Notes under the pieces: model-generated | What the model was told of the DNA's origin: nothing | Seen by the model: only the letters and a program-made list of their open reading frames with translations | Databases searched by the model: none | Part shown: in pieces, positions 1-8,686 of the stretch | Position numbering within the stretch: position 1 is the first letter of the stretch | Layout: every line of letters starts with the position of its first letter | Program-made: the position numbers and the translations under genes | DNA from: Desulfocicer vacuolatum DSM 3385 | Lineage (GTDB): Bacteria; Desulfobacterota; Desulfobacteria; Desulfobacterales; Desulfobacteraceae | Length of the DNA stretch: 64,000 bases | Reading direction: 5' to 3' | Assembly: GCF_900176365.1 (NCBI RefSeq) | Contig: NZ_FWXY01000013.1 | Coordinates: 62,001 to 126,000, forward strand

Positions 1-243
1 GTTCTGATAACTTATGACTCTGAAAAAATATAGAACAAAATAAAAATTTGCTAAGCTTGTAAAAAGTTTTGAGTTCGTTTTTTAACCACAATTTATGTGT
101 GTAAATTGGGATTAAAGCCAATATTATGATGTGGAGGGGTGCATTGGTGGTGTGCTCAATGTTGAAATTTGTAACCATAAAATATTATCAGGCATTTTGC
201 AAAATCACCTCAAATTTGCTGTTTCCCCATGGAGCTGAAGACC
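1..243. other. AT-rich leader before pylD
   Basis: No gene is visible in this stretch. I looked for the end of a preceding pyl gene and for tRNA-Pyl (CUA anticodon loop) and found neither. The sequence is AT-rich and probably carries the promoter of pylD, but I cannot pick a convincing -35/-10 pair. Confidence 0.5.
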
Positions 244-1083
244 ATGACTCGTTTAAAAACGTGTGATATTAATACTATTGTTAAAAATTTAGATAATTAC
301 AACAGAGAATTGATTGAAAAAACAGGGCATTCTCTTTTGGGAATTGCCTGCCATGCTTGTGGTCGGAAAAAAGCTGAAATTCTTAAACTAATTGATGATT
401 TTGCAGTCAGTGTGGTTCCTGTCACGGCGGGTCAGGGTATTATAACCACATTTTCCGATACTGTGGCGGCTATCATGAATTACCTTGGGTTTCAAGTGTC
501 TGTAACCACAGCAACGGACACCGCAGGGGTGGCAGAAGCCTTTGAAAACAAGGCCCATGGTATCATGATGTCCGATGATAACCGTTTTGTGGGTTTAAAC
601 CTTACACTTCAACAGGTGGCAGATAATTCTGAGTCCACGGGCAGAGGGTATGCGGCTGCTCTGGATCTCATGGCAGGGGGCTTAAAAGAGCAATCCGTGG
701 TGGTGGTGGGATGTGGCCCCGTGGGAACCGGAGCCGCCACATGGTTGAAACATACCGGTGCCCATGTGGTATTGTACGATGTTGATCCCGGTACTGCTCT
801 GGATTTGAAAAATACGTTGTGTAACGATGCCGCAATTGGCCCGGGTAGGGTGAGTATGGCAGATCAAACCCTGGAAGTTTTGCTTCACCGGGTAAGGTAT
901 GTTGTTGAGGCCACCCCTGTGGAGAATTCCATTCCTGGAAATGCTCTTTTTGACAATACTTATGTAGCTGCCCCGGGGGTTCCTCTGGGGGTTTCAAAAA
1001 ACGGGTGTGAGAGGATTTCCAGTCGTTTGATTCATGATAAACTGGAGATCGGTGTTGCCACCATGGCTGTGTCAATGCTGTAG
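244..1083 (+). CDS. pylD: Pyrrolysine biosynthesis protein PylD
   Basis: PylD makes pyrrolysine in the last step, oxidising and cyclising the PylC product 3-methylornithyl-lysine with NAD. The 279-residue protein has the length of the family. It carries a C-terminal Rossmann domain whose glycine loop reads VVVVGCGPVGTGAA, followed by an acidic strand end (VVLYDVD). I place the start at ATG 244 and not at the upstream in-frame ATG 229, because a GGAG at 231-234 sits 9 bases before 244 and nothing precedes 229. pylSc follows after 77 bases on the same strand. The stop codon is UAG, the codon that the Pyl system can decode. Readthrough would add Pyl-Phe-Gly-Phe before UAA at 1093-1095. The identification rests on recognition of the family from the protein sequence. 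Confidence 0.9.
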   Translation: MTRLKTCDINTIVKNLDNYNRELIEKTGHSLLGIACHACGRKKAEILKLIDDFAVSVVPVTAGQGIITTFSDTVAAIMNYLGFQVSVTTATDTAGVAEAFENKAHGIMMSDDNRFVGLNLTLQQVADNSESTGRGYAAALDLMAGGLKEQSVVVVGCGPVGTGAATWLKHTGAHVVLYDVDPGTALDLKNTLCNDAAIGPGRVSMADQTLEVLLHRVRYVVEATPVENSIPGNALFDNTYVAAPGVPLGVSKNGCERISSRLIHDKLEIGVATMAVSML

Positions 1084-1160
1084 TTTGGTTTTTAAAACAG
1101 TCCGGCCCTGTCTTTGGGGGGGATCCCCCGTTTAGGCGGGCCCAGAATAAGGATTCTAAT

Positions 1161-2009
1161 TTGAATGAGATAGTAACATGGACAGATACCCAGCTGTCCC
1201 GACTCAAAGAGCTGGAGGCAGGGGAAAACGATTTAATTTGTCCCTGTGCCGCCATGGAAGAGAGAAATCAATGTTTCCAGCGCATTGAAAAGCGTTTGGT
1301 GAAGCAACAGCAGCAAAAGTTAAGACAATTTCTCACCGTTGATTTGAAACCACGCTTGATTGAGCTGGAAGAACGCCTCACCGCAGTTCTTAATGAACTG
1401 GGATTTTCCCGGGTAACCACCCCTGTGATTATTTCCCGGGAGGCCCTTGACAGAATGACCGTGGACAGGGATCATCCCCTTTCAAAGCAGGTCTATTGGC
1501 TGGATGATAAGCATTGTCTGCGTCCCATGCTGGCCCCTAATTTATATCAATATATGGTGAGCCTGGGGCGCTTGAAGGCTCGACCCATCCGATTTTTTGA
1601 GATTGGCTCCTGTTTTAGAAAAGAATCCGACGGTGCCAGGCATAACAGCGAATTTACCATGCTCAATCTGGTGGAAATGGGGGTTCCCATGGATCAGCGG
1701 CAAAAACGTTTAAAGCAGTTGGCCAAGGTCGTGGCCGATGCCGCAGGTTTGAAGGAGTATGAATTTGAAACCGAAGAATCCGTGGTGTATGGAGAAACCC
1801 TGGATGTGGTGGCAGGCAGTGACGGCATTGAAGTGGCCTCGGGTGCCATGGGACCACATCCACTGGATGCTGCATGGCGAATCACCGACTCCTGGGTGGG
1901 GCTTGGTTTTGGTCTGGAACGTCTGGTCATGGTGGCCCAGGATTCCCAAAGCATTGGCAAATGGGGTAAAAGTGTTTCCTGGATAAATGGCATTCGATTG
2001 AACTTGTAA
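1161..2009 (+). CDS. pylSc: Pyrrolysyl-tRNA synthetase, catalytic domain (PylSc)
   Basis: This is the class II catalytic half of pyrrolysyl-tRNA synthetase, which charges tRNA-Pyl with pyrrolysine. At 282 residues it lacks the N-terminal tRNA-binding domain fused in methanogen PylS; in bacteria that part is a separate gene, pylSn. Motif 2 is visible as FEIGSCFRKESDGARHNSEF, followed by TMLNLVEMG, which holds the amide-recognising Asn. Motif 3 is GLGFGLERLVMV. The end, NGIRLNL, resembles the family C-terminus. The start is TTG 1161, with AAGGA at 1149-1153. The ATG at 1165 is out of frame. The gene follows pylD, whereas in Desulfitobacterium hafniense the reported order begins with pylSc and ends with pylSn. 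No pylSn or pylT is visible in the window. Confidence 0.9.
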   Translation: MNEIVTWTDTQLSRLKELEAGENDLICPCAAMEERNQCFQRIEKRLVKQQQQKLRQFLTVDLKPRLIELEERLTAVLNELGFSRVTTPVIISREALDRMTVDRDHPLSKQVYWLDDKHCLRPMLAPNLYQYMVSLGRLKARPIRFFEIGSCFRKESDGARHNSEFTMLNLVEMGVPMDQRQKRLKQLAKVVADAAGLKEYEFETEESVVYGETLDVVAGSDGIEVASGAMGPHPLDAAWRITDSWVGLGFGLERLVMVAQDSQSIGKWGKSVSWINGIRLNL

Positions 2010-2038
2010 GGTGCATTTTTGCCATGCTTCATTTTCCA

Positions 2039-2100
2039 GTTTGCACTTTTTAGAAAGAGATCCCCATTTTCCGGGAAAACTTGATCAAAAAGTGTAAACT
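2039..2100. repeat. R2 palindrome, copy 1 (after pylSc)
   Basis: AGTTTGCACTTTTT at 2039-2052 pairs with AAAAAGTGTAAACT at 2087-2100 with one G.T pair. A tail (acttttgaagctgtatgaaa) follows at 2101-2120. The same core and tail recur at 4459-4521, 8687-8744, 13851-13912 (inverted), 42369-42426 and, as core only, at 27775-27832 and 45281-45340. It lies 30 bases after the pylSc stop. Confidence 0.75.
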
Positions 2101-2241
2101 ACTTTTGAAGCTGTATGAAAGAGGCCCATTGTTTTAGGATTGCAGGTCAAAATGGGTGTTTAAAAGGGTAGGGACAAAAGACAGAAGCTGCCTTTTATCC
2201 CCGATTTTTTTAGATTAAAATATGGCTAATATGCCAAAGTT

Positions 2242-3969
2242 TCAGAAATTGAGGGTTTCCTGGAGCTCATCTGTGGAAAAACCCCAGTCCACATTGTGTG
2301 GGGGTAGTTTCTCATCAAACATATCTGGGAGCTGGTCATCTGCCTTGGTAAAGCCGGCCCGTTTATTGAACTCTTTTTCATCATTGAGGATGGATTTGCC
2401 AAGACTCACCACATCATCGGGGGTCAGGCTCAATCCGTATTGGGCATTGATCAAATCCACAATGGTCTGAACCCCGTCTTCATTGTCCAGAACTGCAAAG
2501 GCTACAAATAAACATAACCCTGCGGCATCAATGGCTGCGGTGGCAATCTGTAGATTTTGTGACAGCTCAATGTTTCCTTCTTTTTTCAGGGGATCAATGT
2601 CGCCCCCCACCTTGAGGATATTGGCGGTTACACCATAACCTGCGGTGTGATCTGCGCCCATGGGGGTGGTGGCGTAGGTGACCCCGACACCCTTGACGGC
2701 CCGGGGATCATAGGCGGGAAATGCCTGCCGTTTGACCACGGGAAGTCTATCCACGCCCAGGGCGTCACCCACAAATGCTGCGCCATTGCCCAGAATTTTG
2801 CCGTTGCCTGTGCCCTTGGCAACTTCTTTTATCAGCTCAATGGCAGCCTTGCCGTCACCCCATTCCAGAAGTCCGCCTTCCATGGCAATACCGATGGCCA
2901 CGCCGGTGTCTATGGTATCTAACCCATAATCATCACACAGGCGATCCATCATGGCAATGTCATCTATATCCTTTATGGTGGTGTGGGCACCAAAGGCCCA
3001 GAGGGTTTCATATTCAAATCCGGCGGTTAACTGCTTTCCATCTGCACTGTTGTACACCTGGGAACATTTGATAACACAGCCCGGGTGGCAGCCTTCAGCA
3101 ACAATACCGCCCCTTGCTTCTATGTTTTCCACCATTTTTTCGCCGCTGATATCCTGGGCGTGCTCAAATCGTCCATCTCTAAAATTTTTGGTGGGCAAAG
3201 AACCGGATTCATTGATAACATTGACCAGTACGGCTGTTCCCAATCCAGGCAGGCCCTGGCCGGTGACCGGGTGGTCGTTAAGCATTTTTACCCATTTTTT
3301 ATTGGCAGCTTTGAAGGCGTCCGGGTCTGCCATGGTGAGTCGATCGCATCCTTTATCATCCACCACAATGGCCTTTATTTTTTTAGACCCCATTACTGCG
3401 CCCAGCCCACCACGGCCCACGGCACGTCCCGGGGTTCCCTTGAGATCTGCCTGCTGGATGCTGGCGGCTTTGAGACGTTGTTCTCCTGCCTGGCCAATAC
3501 ACATGACGCCGGTTTTGGCACCATAGGTGGTCCATAGTTTTTCAATGGCTTCGTAATTGCCCATACCCACATATTCATCAGCCGGTAGAATTTCCACAGA
3601 GTCTTTTTTAATGACGATCATGCTGTAGGCATCTCCTGCGGGTTTGCCTTCCAGTACCACAGCTGCAATTCCCAGTCGGGCCAGCTTCTGGGAAACAAAT
3701 CCACCGGAGTTACTTTCTTTAATTCCGCCGGTGAGGGGGGATTTGGCGCCCACGGACAATCTGCCGGAGTTGGCGGCGGGTGAGCCTGAAAGAATGCCCG
3801 GGGCCATGATCAGCTTGTTGGCAGCCCCCAGGGGATGACAGGTGGCAGGTACTTCATTGAGTACCATTTTGGAGGTCAGGGCTCTGCCCCCCAGGCCCGC
3901 CAGTTCTGCTGGAATGTCTTCAAAATTAAAGGTAAGCTTTTCTGTGTTTATTCTAAGAATTTTACTCAT
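2242..3969 (-). CDS. aor: Aldehyde ferredoxin oxidoreductase (tungstopterin enzyme)
   Basis: The enzyme oxidises aldehydes to carboxylic acids with ferredoxin, or in reverse reduces acids, using a tungsten- or molybdenum-bis-pyranopterin and one [4Fe-4S] cluster in the cytoplasm. The 575-residue protein is close to the usual 600. Cluster ligands are seen in EGCHPGCVIKCS near residue 290 and in DAAGLCLF near residue 480. The N-terminal half holds the pterin-binding GRGGLGAVMGSKKIKA. The start is ATG 3969 (MSKILRIN), preceded by AAGGAG. The longer frame back to 3999 lacks a ribosome site. It stands alone and converges on pylSc. It may serve amino-acid or alcohol oxidation; the substrate cannot be read from sequence. 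Confidence 0.9.
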   Translation of the reverse strand: MSKILRINTEKLTFNFEDIPAELAGLGGRALTSKMVLNEVPATCHPLGAANKLIMAPGILSGSPAANSGRLSVGAKSPLTGGIKESNSGGFVSQKLARLGIAAVVLEGKPAGDAYSMIVIKKDSVEILPADEYVGMGNYEAIEKLWTTYGAKTGVMCIGQAGEQRLKAASIQQADLKGTPGRAVGRGGLGAVMGSKKIKAIVVDDKGCDRLTMADPDAFKAANKKWVKMLNDHPVTGQGLPGLGTAVLVNVINESGSLPTKNFRDGRFEHAQDISGEKMVENIEARGGIVAEGCHPGCVIKCSQVYNSADGKQLTAGFEYETLWAFGAHTTIKDIDDIAMMDRLCDDYGLDTIDTGVAIGIAMEGGLLEWGDGKAAIELIKEVAKGTGNGKILGNGAAFVGDALGVDRLPVVKRQAFPAYDPRAVKGVGVTYATTPMGADHTAGYGVTANILKVGGDIDPLKKEGNIELSQNLQIATAAIDAAGLCLFVAFAVLDNEDGVQTIVDLINAQYGLSLTPDDVVSLGKSILNDEKEFNKRAGFTKADDQLPDMFDEKLPPHNVDWGFSTDELQETLNF

Positions 3970-4571
3970 TTTAACTCCTTTTTGTCCCATGCCGGGCACA
4001 CCTGATTTAAACAGAGAGGGTGCAAACGGGCAGTTGCATTGGTAATGTGTGTATACACGACAATTACATTAATATTTTTCGGGTTGATGAAGTAGCGGGT
4101 TTGAAAAAAATATTTTTCTTGCAAGAAATGGGTTGACTTTTGAAAAATCAAACCGTTAAAAACCACAACGCACAAATATTTTGCATTATAGGCGAGAAAG
4201 GCAGATCTGTAAAGCCCATGAGTGTAAAAATATAAATGAAATTCAACTAAAATTGAGGAAGAATTGTTTCTGAATTTAAATAAAATTAATACTGTTTTTT
4301 CGTTTATTTTGGTTGTTCCTTTGGGTTAAAGCAAAAGGAGGAAAAGGATGAAGTTGTTCAACGGGTAAAACTGTGTTAAATTAACACTTGAAATTACATC
4401 GTTCTGACCTTACTTCCGTTGGAAGTAAACCATAAAAAATGGGCATGTTTCATTTTTCAGTTTACACTTTTTAGAAAGAGATACCCATTCCCCAAAAAAA
4501 TTTGATCGAAAAGTGTAAACTACTGTTGAAGTTGCATGAAAGATGTCAAAAAATGAAGGGATTTTAAATCC
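3970..4571. other. Divergent intergenic region, aor / DHH gene
   Basis: About 600 bases with no convincing gene. It holds the AAGGAG leader of aor (minus strand), an AT-rich stretch likely to carry both divergent promoters, and an R2 repeat copy at 4459-4521. At 4348-4368 a strong ribosome site precedes a six-codon frame (MKLFNG) that ends in TAA. It is too short to call a gene. Confidence 0.5.
4459..4521. repeat. R2 palindrome, copy 2
   Basis: AGTTTACACTTTT at 4459-4471 and AAAAGTGTAAACT at 4509-4521 pair perfectly. Copy 1 has a G.T pair where this copy has A-T. The shared tail (gttgaagttgcatgaaag) follows. It lies about 50 bases before the DHH gene. Confidence 0.75.
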
Positions 4572-5471
4572 ATGAGAATTGTAACCCGGCCCGATTTTGA
4601 CGGGGTGGTATGTGCTGTTTTTCTTTGTGAGGCAGAAAAAATAAATGAACCCATAAAATGGGTGGAACCCAGTCAAATACAAAATAGTTCCATTGAGATT
4701 CGGTCTGGAGATGTTTTGGCTAATTTACCCTATGATCCCCGCTGCTCCCTGTGGTTTGATCACCATGTGTCCAATTCCATGGAAAAGATGCCCCATGGCC
4801 TTTTTCGAATTGCCCCTTCTGCCGCCGGTCTGGTCCATGAGTATTATAAAAAAAAAGGAAAGCTGGATAAGGATTTTGATGAACTTGTGAGGTGGACGGA
4901 CATCATTGATGCAGCCCTGCTGGAAAAGGACCATGTGCTTTATCCTGAAAAATACCCTTATCTTTTGCTTTCCATGACCATCAAAAATCGAAATGGAGCA
5001 GATGCTTCATATTGGGATCATCTGGTTCAATTGCTTAGAAATCATCCCATTGAATTTGTGATGGAAGACCCGCAGGTAAAAGTCAGATGTGAACAGGTGG
5101 TGCAAGAGAATCGGACCTATGTGGATATTTTAAAAGCCCACACTGTTGTGAAGGGGGATGTCTCTGTGACGGATTTCCGGGAGCTTGACATTGTTCCTTC
5201 GGGAAATCGTTTTTCTGTTTATTGTATTTATCCAGATATCATGGCCAGCGTTAAAATACGATACCATGAGCAGGATCGGGATACCACCATTGTCAGCATA
5301 GGGCAGAGCATCTTCAAAAAAGGGCTAAAGGTGAATATCGGGCACTTGCTTTCACGATATGGTGGTGGGGGGCATGCTGGCGCCGGTGGCTGCAGTATGA
5401 AAAGTGATTTTGCGCCTGGCAATATCCGTGAAATCCTCACCATCCTGGAAACCAATGTCCCCTTGACTTAA
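4572..5471 (+). CDS. DHH-family phosphoesterase
   Basis: This is a metal-dependent phosphoesterase of the DHH/DHHA1 superfamily, which includes NrnA-like oligoribonucleases and exopolyphosphatases. Visible motifs are RPDFDGVVCAVFL at residues 5-17 (motif I, Asp ligands), WFDHHVSN near residue 60 (the DHH motif) and a C-terminal glycine-rich substrate loop, YGGGGHAGAGGCSM, near residue 275. The length (299 residues) fits a two-domain DHH-DHHA1 protein. It is cytoplasmic, with no signal peptide. It stands alone between an R2 repeat and the convergent ugpC. Whether it acts on short RNA, pAp, cyclic dinucleotides or another substrate cannot be told here. Confidence 0.8.
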   Translation: MRIVTRPDFDGVVCAVFLCEAEKINEPIKWVEPSQIQNSSIEIRSGDVLANLPYDPRCSLWFDHHVSNSMEKMPHGLFRIAPSAAGLVHEYYKKKGKLDKDFDELVRWTDIIDAALLEKDHVLYPEKYPYLLLSMTIKNRNGADASYWDHLVQLLRNHPIEFVMEDPQVKVRCEQVVQENRTYVDILKAHTVVKGDVSVTDFRELDIVPSGNRFSVYCIYPDIMASVKIRYHEQDRDTTIVSIGQSIFKKGLKVNIGHLLSRYGGGGHAGAGGCSMKSDFAPGNIREILTILETNVPLT

Positions 5472-5561
5472 CCCTGTAGAGACACCTTGTGTCTTGCATG
5501 AAATTACAGAGTGTTTTACCAACAATTAATAGTGATTCAGCCATAAAAAAGTCGAGAGTTG

Positions 5562-5646
5562 TTGATTTATCGTTTATAATTCCATGCAGCTGTTTTTTTG
5601 AGATTATCTTGAGCATACGGTAAGTTTAAATCAGCTCATTCCCTAA
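5562..5646. repeat. R6 palindromic repeat, copy 1 (downstream of ugpC)
   Basis: TTGATTTATCGTTTA at 5562-5576 and CGGTAAGTTTAAATCA at 5618-5633 form an imperfect inverted repeat, followed by ATTCCCTAA. The same arrangement occurs at 6918-7006, so two copies in the same orientation bracket ugpC. Confidence 0.5.
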
Positions 5647-5707
5647 GAAATCAGTTGGTATAAAGGTTTGAAGCCAAAGTCCACTGTGGTGCTGATGGTA
5701 CTGGAAA

Positions 5708-6805
5708 TTAATAGACCACCCGGGTGGACTTGGCATCAAAAATATGCATCTGGTTAAGATTCATGGTAATCTCAATGGTGTCCTGGTGGTTAACCACCAG
5801 GCGGCTTTCACACCGGGCAATGAATTTCACACCTTTTAAATCCACATGGATGTGGGTTTCATTGCCCAGCGGCTCCACTACATCCACGGTCCCCTGGAAC
5901 CGGGCCTCCCCCGGAGCCAGCGTCGTTCCCTCGGTGGGATGAATTTCTTCAGTTCGAATTCCCATGACAAGATTCTGGCCATCCGTTATGTTTCCTCCCT
6001 CCCTTGGGGGGACCGGGATCTCAAGCCCCTTTTCAAAGAGCAGCACAAAATCGTTTTCTTTTTTTGCAGCTTTACAGGGTAAAAGATTCATGGGAGGGGT
6101 TCCAATGAATCCTGCCACAAATGTGTTGGCCGGTTGGGAGAAAAGCTCCATGGGAGTTCCCACTTGTTCAATGTAACCATCCCTTAAAACCACAATGCGG
6201 TCAGCCAGTGTCATGGCCTCCACCTGGTCATGGGTTACATAGATAATGGTGGCGTTTACTCTATGGTGGAGGCGCTTGATTTCCGCCCGCATTTGAATGC
6301 GCAGCTTGGCATCCAGATTGGAAAGGGGCTCGTCAAATAGAAAAACCGATGGTTTGCGTACCATGGCCCGGCCCATGGCCACCCGTTGCCTCTGGCCTCC
6401 TGATAATTCATGGGGTTTTCGGTCCAGCAGATTTTCAAGGCCTAATATTTGAGCCACTTCCTGGACTCTTTCCTGGATTTCGGTTTTGGGTGTTTTGTTC
6501 AATTTTAGACCAAAGGACATATTGTTAAATACATTCATGTGGGGATACAGGGCATAGTTCTGGAATACCATGGCAAGGCCGCGGTCTTTGGGAGCCAGGT
6601 CATTAACCACCTTTCCACCAATGGAAATGGTTCCTTCTGAAATAACTTCAAGGCCTGCCACCATGCGTAGAAGTGTTGACTTTCCGCATCCAGAAGGACC
6701 CACCAGAACCAGAAATTCCTTGTCTTTTATATCCAGATTGATGCCATGTACCACCTCTGTTTTTCCATATTTTTTTACAACTTGATCAAGTTTAAGTTCT
6801 GTCAT
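5708..6805 (-). CDS. ugpC: ABC transporter ATPase of the MalK/UgpC type
   Basis: This is the ATP-hydrolysing subunit of a carbohydrate/glycerol-3-phosphate importer. Walker A is GPSGCGKST near residue 38, the signature is LSGGQRQRVAMGRAM near residue 135 and Walker B is VFLFDEP near residue 155. The D-loop SNLDAKLR and switch His (IYVTHDQVEAMTLADR) follow. The C-terminal 130 residues form the regulatory TOBE domain typical of MalK/UgpC. The 365-residue length is normal. It is transcribed away from ugpB-ugpA-ugpE but is the only ATPase beside these permeases, so it most likely completes that importer. Two R6 repeats flank it. Confidence 0.88.
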   Translation of the reverse strand: MTELKLDQVVKKYGKTEVVHGINLDIKDKEFLVLVGPSGCGKSTLLRMVAGLEVISEGTISIGGKVVNDLAPKDRGLAMVFQNYALYPHMNVFNNMSFGLKLNKTPKTEIQERVQEVAQILGLENLLDRKPHELSGGQRQRVAMGRAMVRKPSVFLFDEPLSNLDAKLRIQMRAEIKRLHHRVNATIIYVTHDQVEAMTLADRIVVLRDGYIEQVGTPMELFSQPANTFVAGFIGTPPMNLLPCKAAKKENDFVLLFEKGLEIPVPPREGGNITDGQNLVMGIRTEEIHPTEGTTLAPGEARFQGTVDVVEPLGNETHIHVDLKGVKFIARCESRLVVNHQDTIEITMNLNQMHIFDAKSTRVVY

Positions 6806-7282
6806 TAAAGTTTTCCGTTTAACGTTTAGGTGGTGGTGCTGTGATCTTTATCAGGTAAAATTTTTTGTTTTTTTATTCTCAAAGCAAAATTTCGATTAAT
6901 GAGGGACTCAGATCTTATTGATTTACCATTTAACCATACCAAAATTGATATGTTTTATGGATGAAATTTCGGGTAAACGGTAAATTGAAAACTGCTGATT
7001 CCCTAATAGCTTCCCTATGTGCATAAAAAAACAATAAATCAATTAATTATGCAACTCTTTTCTTGGATTTTTCATAATAATCTTGACGGGTATTGGTTAA
7101 AGCATTAAATCATGAAGAGGTGTTTTTTTTTAAGAAGTTTTATACTATTTATGGATAGTCATAGGTGGCGCAAAAATACCATGGCTGTCCATGGAAGTTG
7201 TCGGTGTTGTGCTTTTTTGCCATTGACGCGTTCTGTGGTAATGCTTTGAAGCATAAAATAGTTTTAATAAAAAGGGGGAAAC
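6806..7282. other. Divergent control region ugpC / ugpB
   Basis: A 477-base region without a gene. It carries R6 copy 2 (6918-7006) and a possible promoter with TTGACG at 7082-7087 and TAAATC 17 bases later. Before ugpB lie two CCATGG palindromes around 7180-7196 and a GGGGG ribosome site at about 7274. The -10 match is weak, so the promoter is only a suggestion. Confidence 0.4.
6918..7006. repeat. R6 palindromic repeat, copy 2 (upstream of ugpC)
   Basis: TTGATTTACCATTTA at 6918-6932 and TAAACGGTAAATTGA at 6974-6988 are inverted repeats, followed by ATTCCCTAA at 6998-7006. It matches copy 1 at 5562-5646 in order and spacing. Confidence 0.5.
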
Positions 7283-8611
7283 ATGGAAATGAGAAAAAGT
7301 TTGATTCTGGCCATTGTGGGCATCTGCTTGATATTCCCAGCATCTACCTTTGCTAAACCGGTGACCATTAATTGGTGGCATGCCATGAGAAGTGCCCGGG
7401 GCAAGGTGGTGGATACCATGATTGAAAAATTTAATGCCTCCCAGTCTGACTATGTGGTGGTGGGGACCAATAAAGGTAATTATGATGAAACCATGAATGC
7501 CGGTGTGGCAGCTTTCAGGGCAAAAAAACAACCACACCTTCTCCAGGTGTTTGAGGTGGGTACTCAAACCATGATGCTTTCTGGAGCCATTTATCCGGTG
7601 CATGAGCTCATGGCCAAAGCTGGGTTTGACATTGACTGGGACAATTATCTCCAGGCGGTTCTTTCCTATTACATGAACGCCGATGGAAAATTGATGTCCA
7701 TGCCCTTTAATTCTTCTACACCTATTATGTATTACAATGTGGATATGTTAAAAACAGCTGGCATTGTCCCTTTGTCAAAGTCGGAGCCCATTACCTGGGA
7801 TCAACTGGGGGAGATCACCAAAAAATTGGTGGATCAGGGTATTGCACCAGCAGGAATGGTAACTGCCTGGCAGTCCTGGACTCAAATTGAAAATTATAGT
7901 GCCATTCATAATCTTGAGTTTGCAGATAAGGCCAATGGGTACAAAGGGCTTGATTGTGAATTGAAAATCAATAACTCCAAAGTGGTGGACCACATCAGAC
8001 GTTTAAAAACCTGGATTTCCGACAAACGCTTTATGTATGGCGGTCAGAAATATCAAGGTCCCAAGGCTGAATTCATTGCGCAGAATGCCGCCTTTTACAT
8101 TGATTCCATCAGTGGCATTGCAAAGTTGAAAAAAGCTGTGAATGATTTTACCTGGGATGCGGCTCCCCTTCCTGTGGAGGTATGGATGAAAACTCCCCAG
8201 AACAGCATCATTGGCGGGGCTTCTTTGTGGGTGCTCCAGGGGCACAGCAAAAAAGAATATAAAGGGGTTGCCACATTTTTAAAATTTTTGGCCAGTAATG
8301 AGATGCAGGAATACTGGCACAAAGAAACCGGCTACTTCCCAATTACCTTAAATGCCTATGATGACCTTAAATCCAAAGGCTATTATACTGAAAATCCCCT
8401 CCAGGAAGTGGGTATTAAACAATTAAATCGTGCCGTACCCACAGAAATTTCCCGGGGATTGCGTTTGGGTTATTTTGTCCAGATCCGAAACATTATAAAT
8501 GAAGAGCTGGAACAGGTGTGGAATGGCGATAAAACCCCCCAGGAAGCCATGGATAATGCCGTTGCCAGAAGTAATATTCAGTTGAGAACTTTTGAGAAGA
8601 CCTACAAATGA
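7283..8611 (+). CDS. ugpB: ABC transporter periplasmic binding protein, UgpB type
   Basis: This is the extracytoplasmic solute receptor of an importer, most like UgpB for sn-glycerol-3-phosphate or its diesters. A signal peptide is clear: a basic start (MEMRKS), a hydrophobic core and a likely cut after PASTFA near residue 24. The mature start TINWWHAMRSARGKVVD has the WWHxM pattern of UgpB proteins. Length is 442 residues, against about 438 for E. coli UgpB. The ribosome site GGGGG lies a few bases before ATG 7283; ATG 7289 is an alternative. ugpA and ugpE follow on the same strand. The exact substrate is inferred from family likeness only. Confidence 0.85.
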   Translation: MEMRKSLILAIVGICLIFPASTFAKPVTINWWHAMRSARGKVVDTMIEKFNASQSDYVVVGTNKGNYDETMNAGVAAFRAKKQPHLLQVFEVGTQTMMLSGAIYPVHELMAKAGFDIDWDNYLQAVLSYYMNADGKLMSMPFNSSTPIMYYNVDMLKTAGIVPLSKSEPITWDQLGEITKKLVDQGIAPAGMVTAWQSWTQIENYSAIHNLEFADKANGYKGLDCELKINNSKVVDHIRRLKTWISDKRFMYGGQKYQGPKAEFIAQNAAFYIDSISGIAKLKKAVNDFTWDAAPLPVEVWMKTPQNSIIGGASLWVLQGHSKKEYKGVATFLKFLASNEMQEYWHKETGYFPITLNAYDDLKSKGYYTENPLQEVGIKQLNRAVPTEISRGLRLGYFVQIRNIINEELEQVWNGDKTPQEAMDNAVARSNIQLRTFEKTYK

Positions 8612-8686
8612 TTAATTAACTGCGACAATAATTTTACCAAATTAATTTAAAATTTGCGCCATCTTTCATACACTATTAAAAACAGG

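Noticed and set aside
1-1160. Search for tRNA-Pyl near pylD and pylSc
   Set aside because: No CUA anticodon loop with flanking stems was found; GGGGGATCCCCC at about 1117 is only a short palindrome.
668-1255. Long minus-strand frame across pylD
   Set aside because: Shadow frame: low-complexity Pro/Ser/His-rich protein opposite a clear family gene.
4348-4368. Six-codon frame MKLFNG after a strong ribosome site
   Set aside because: Too short to support as a gene; no repeated or regulatory codons suggest a leader peptide.
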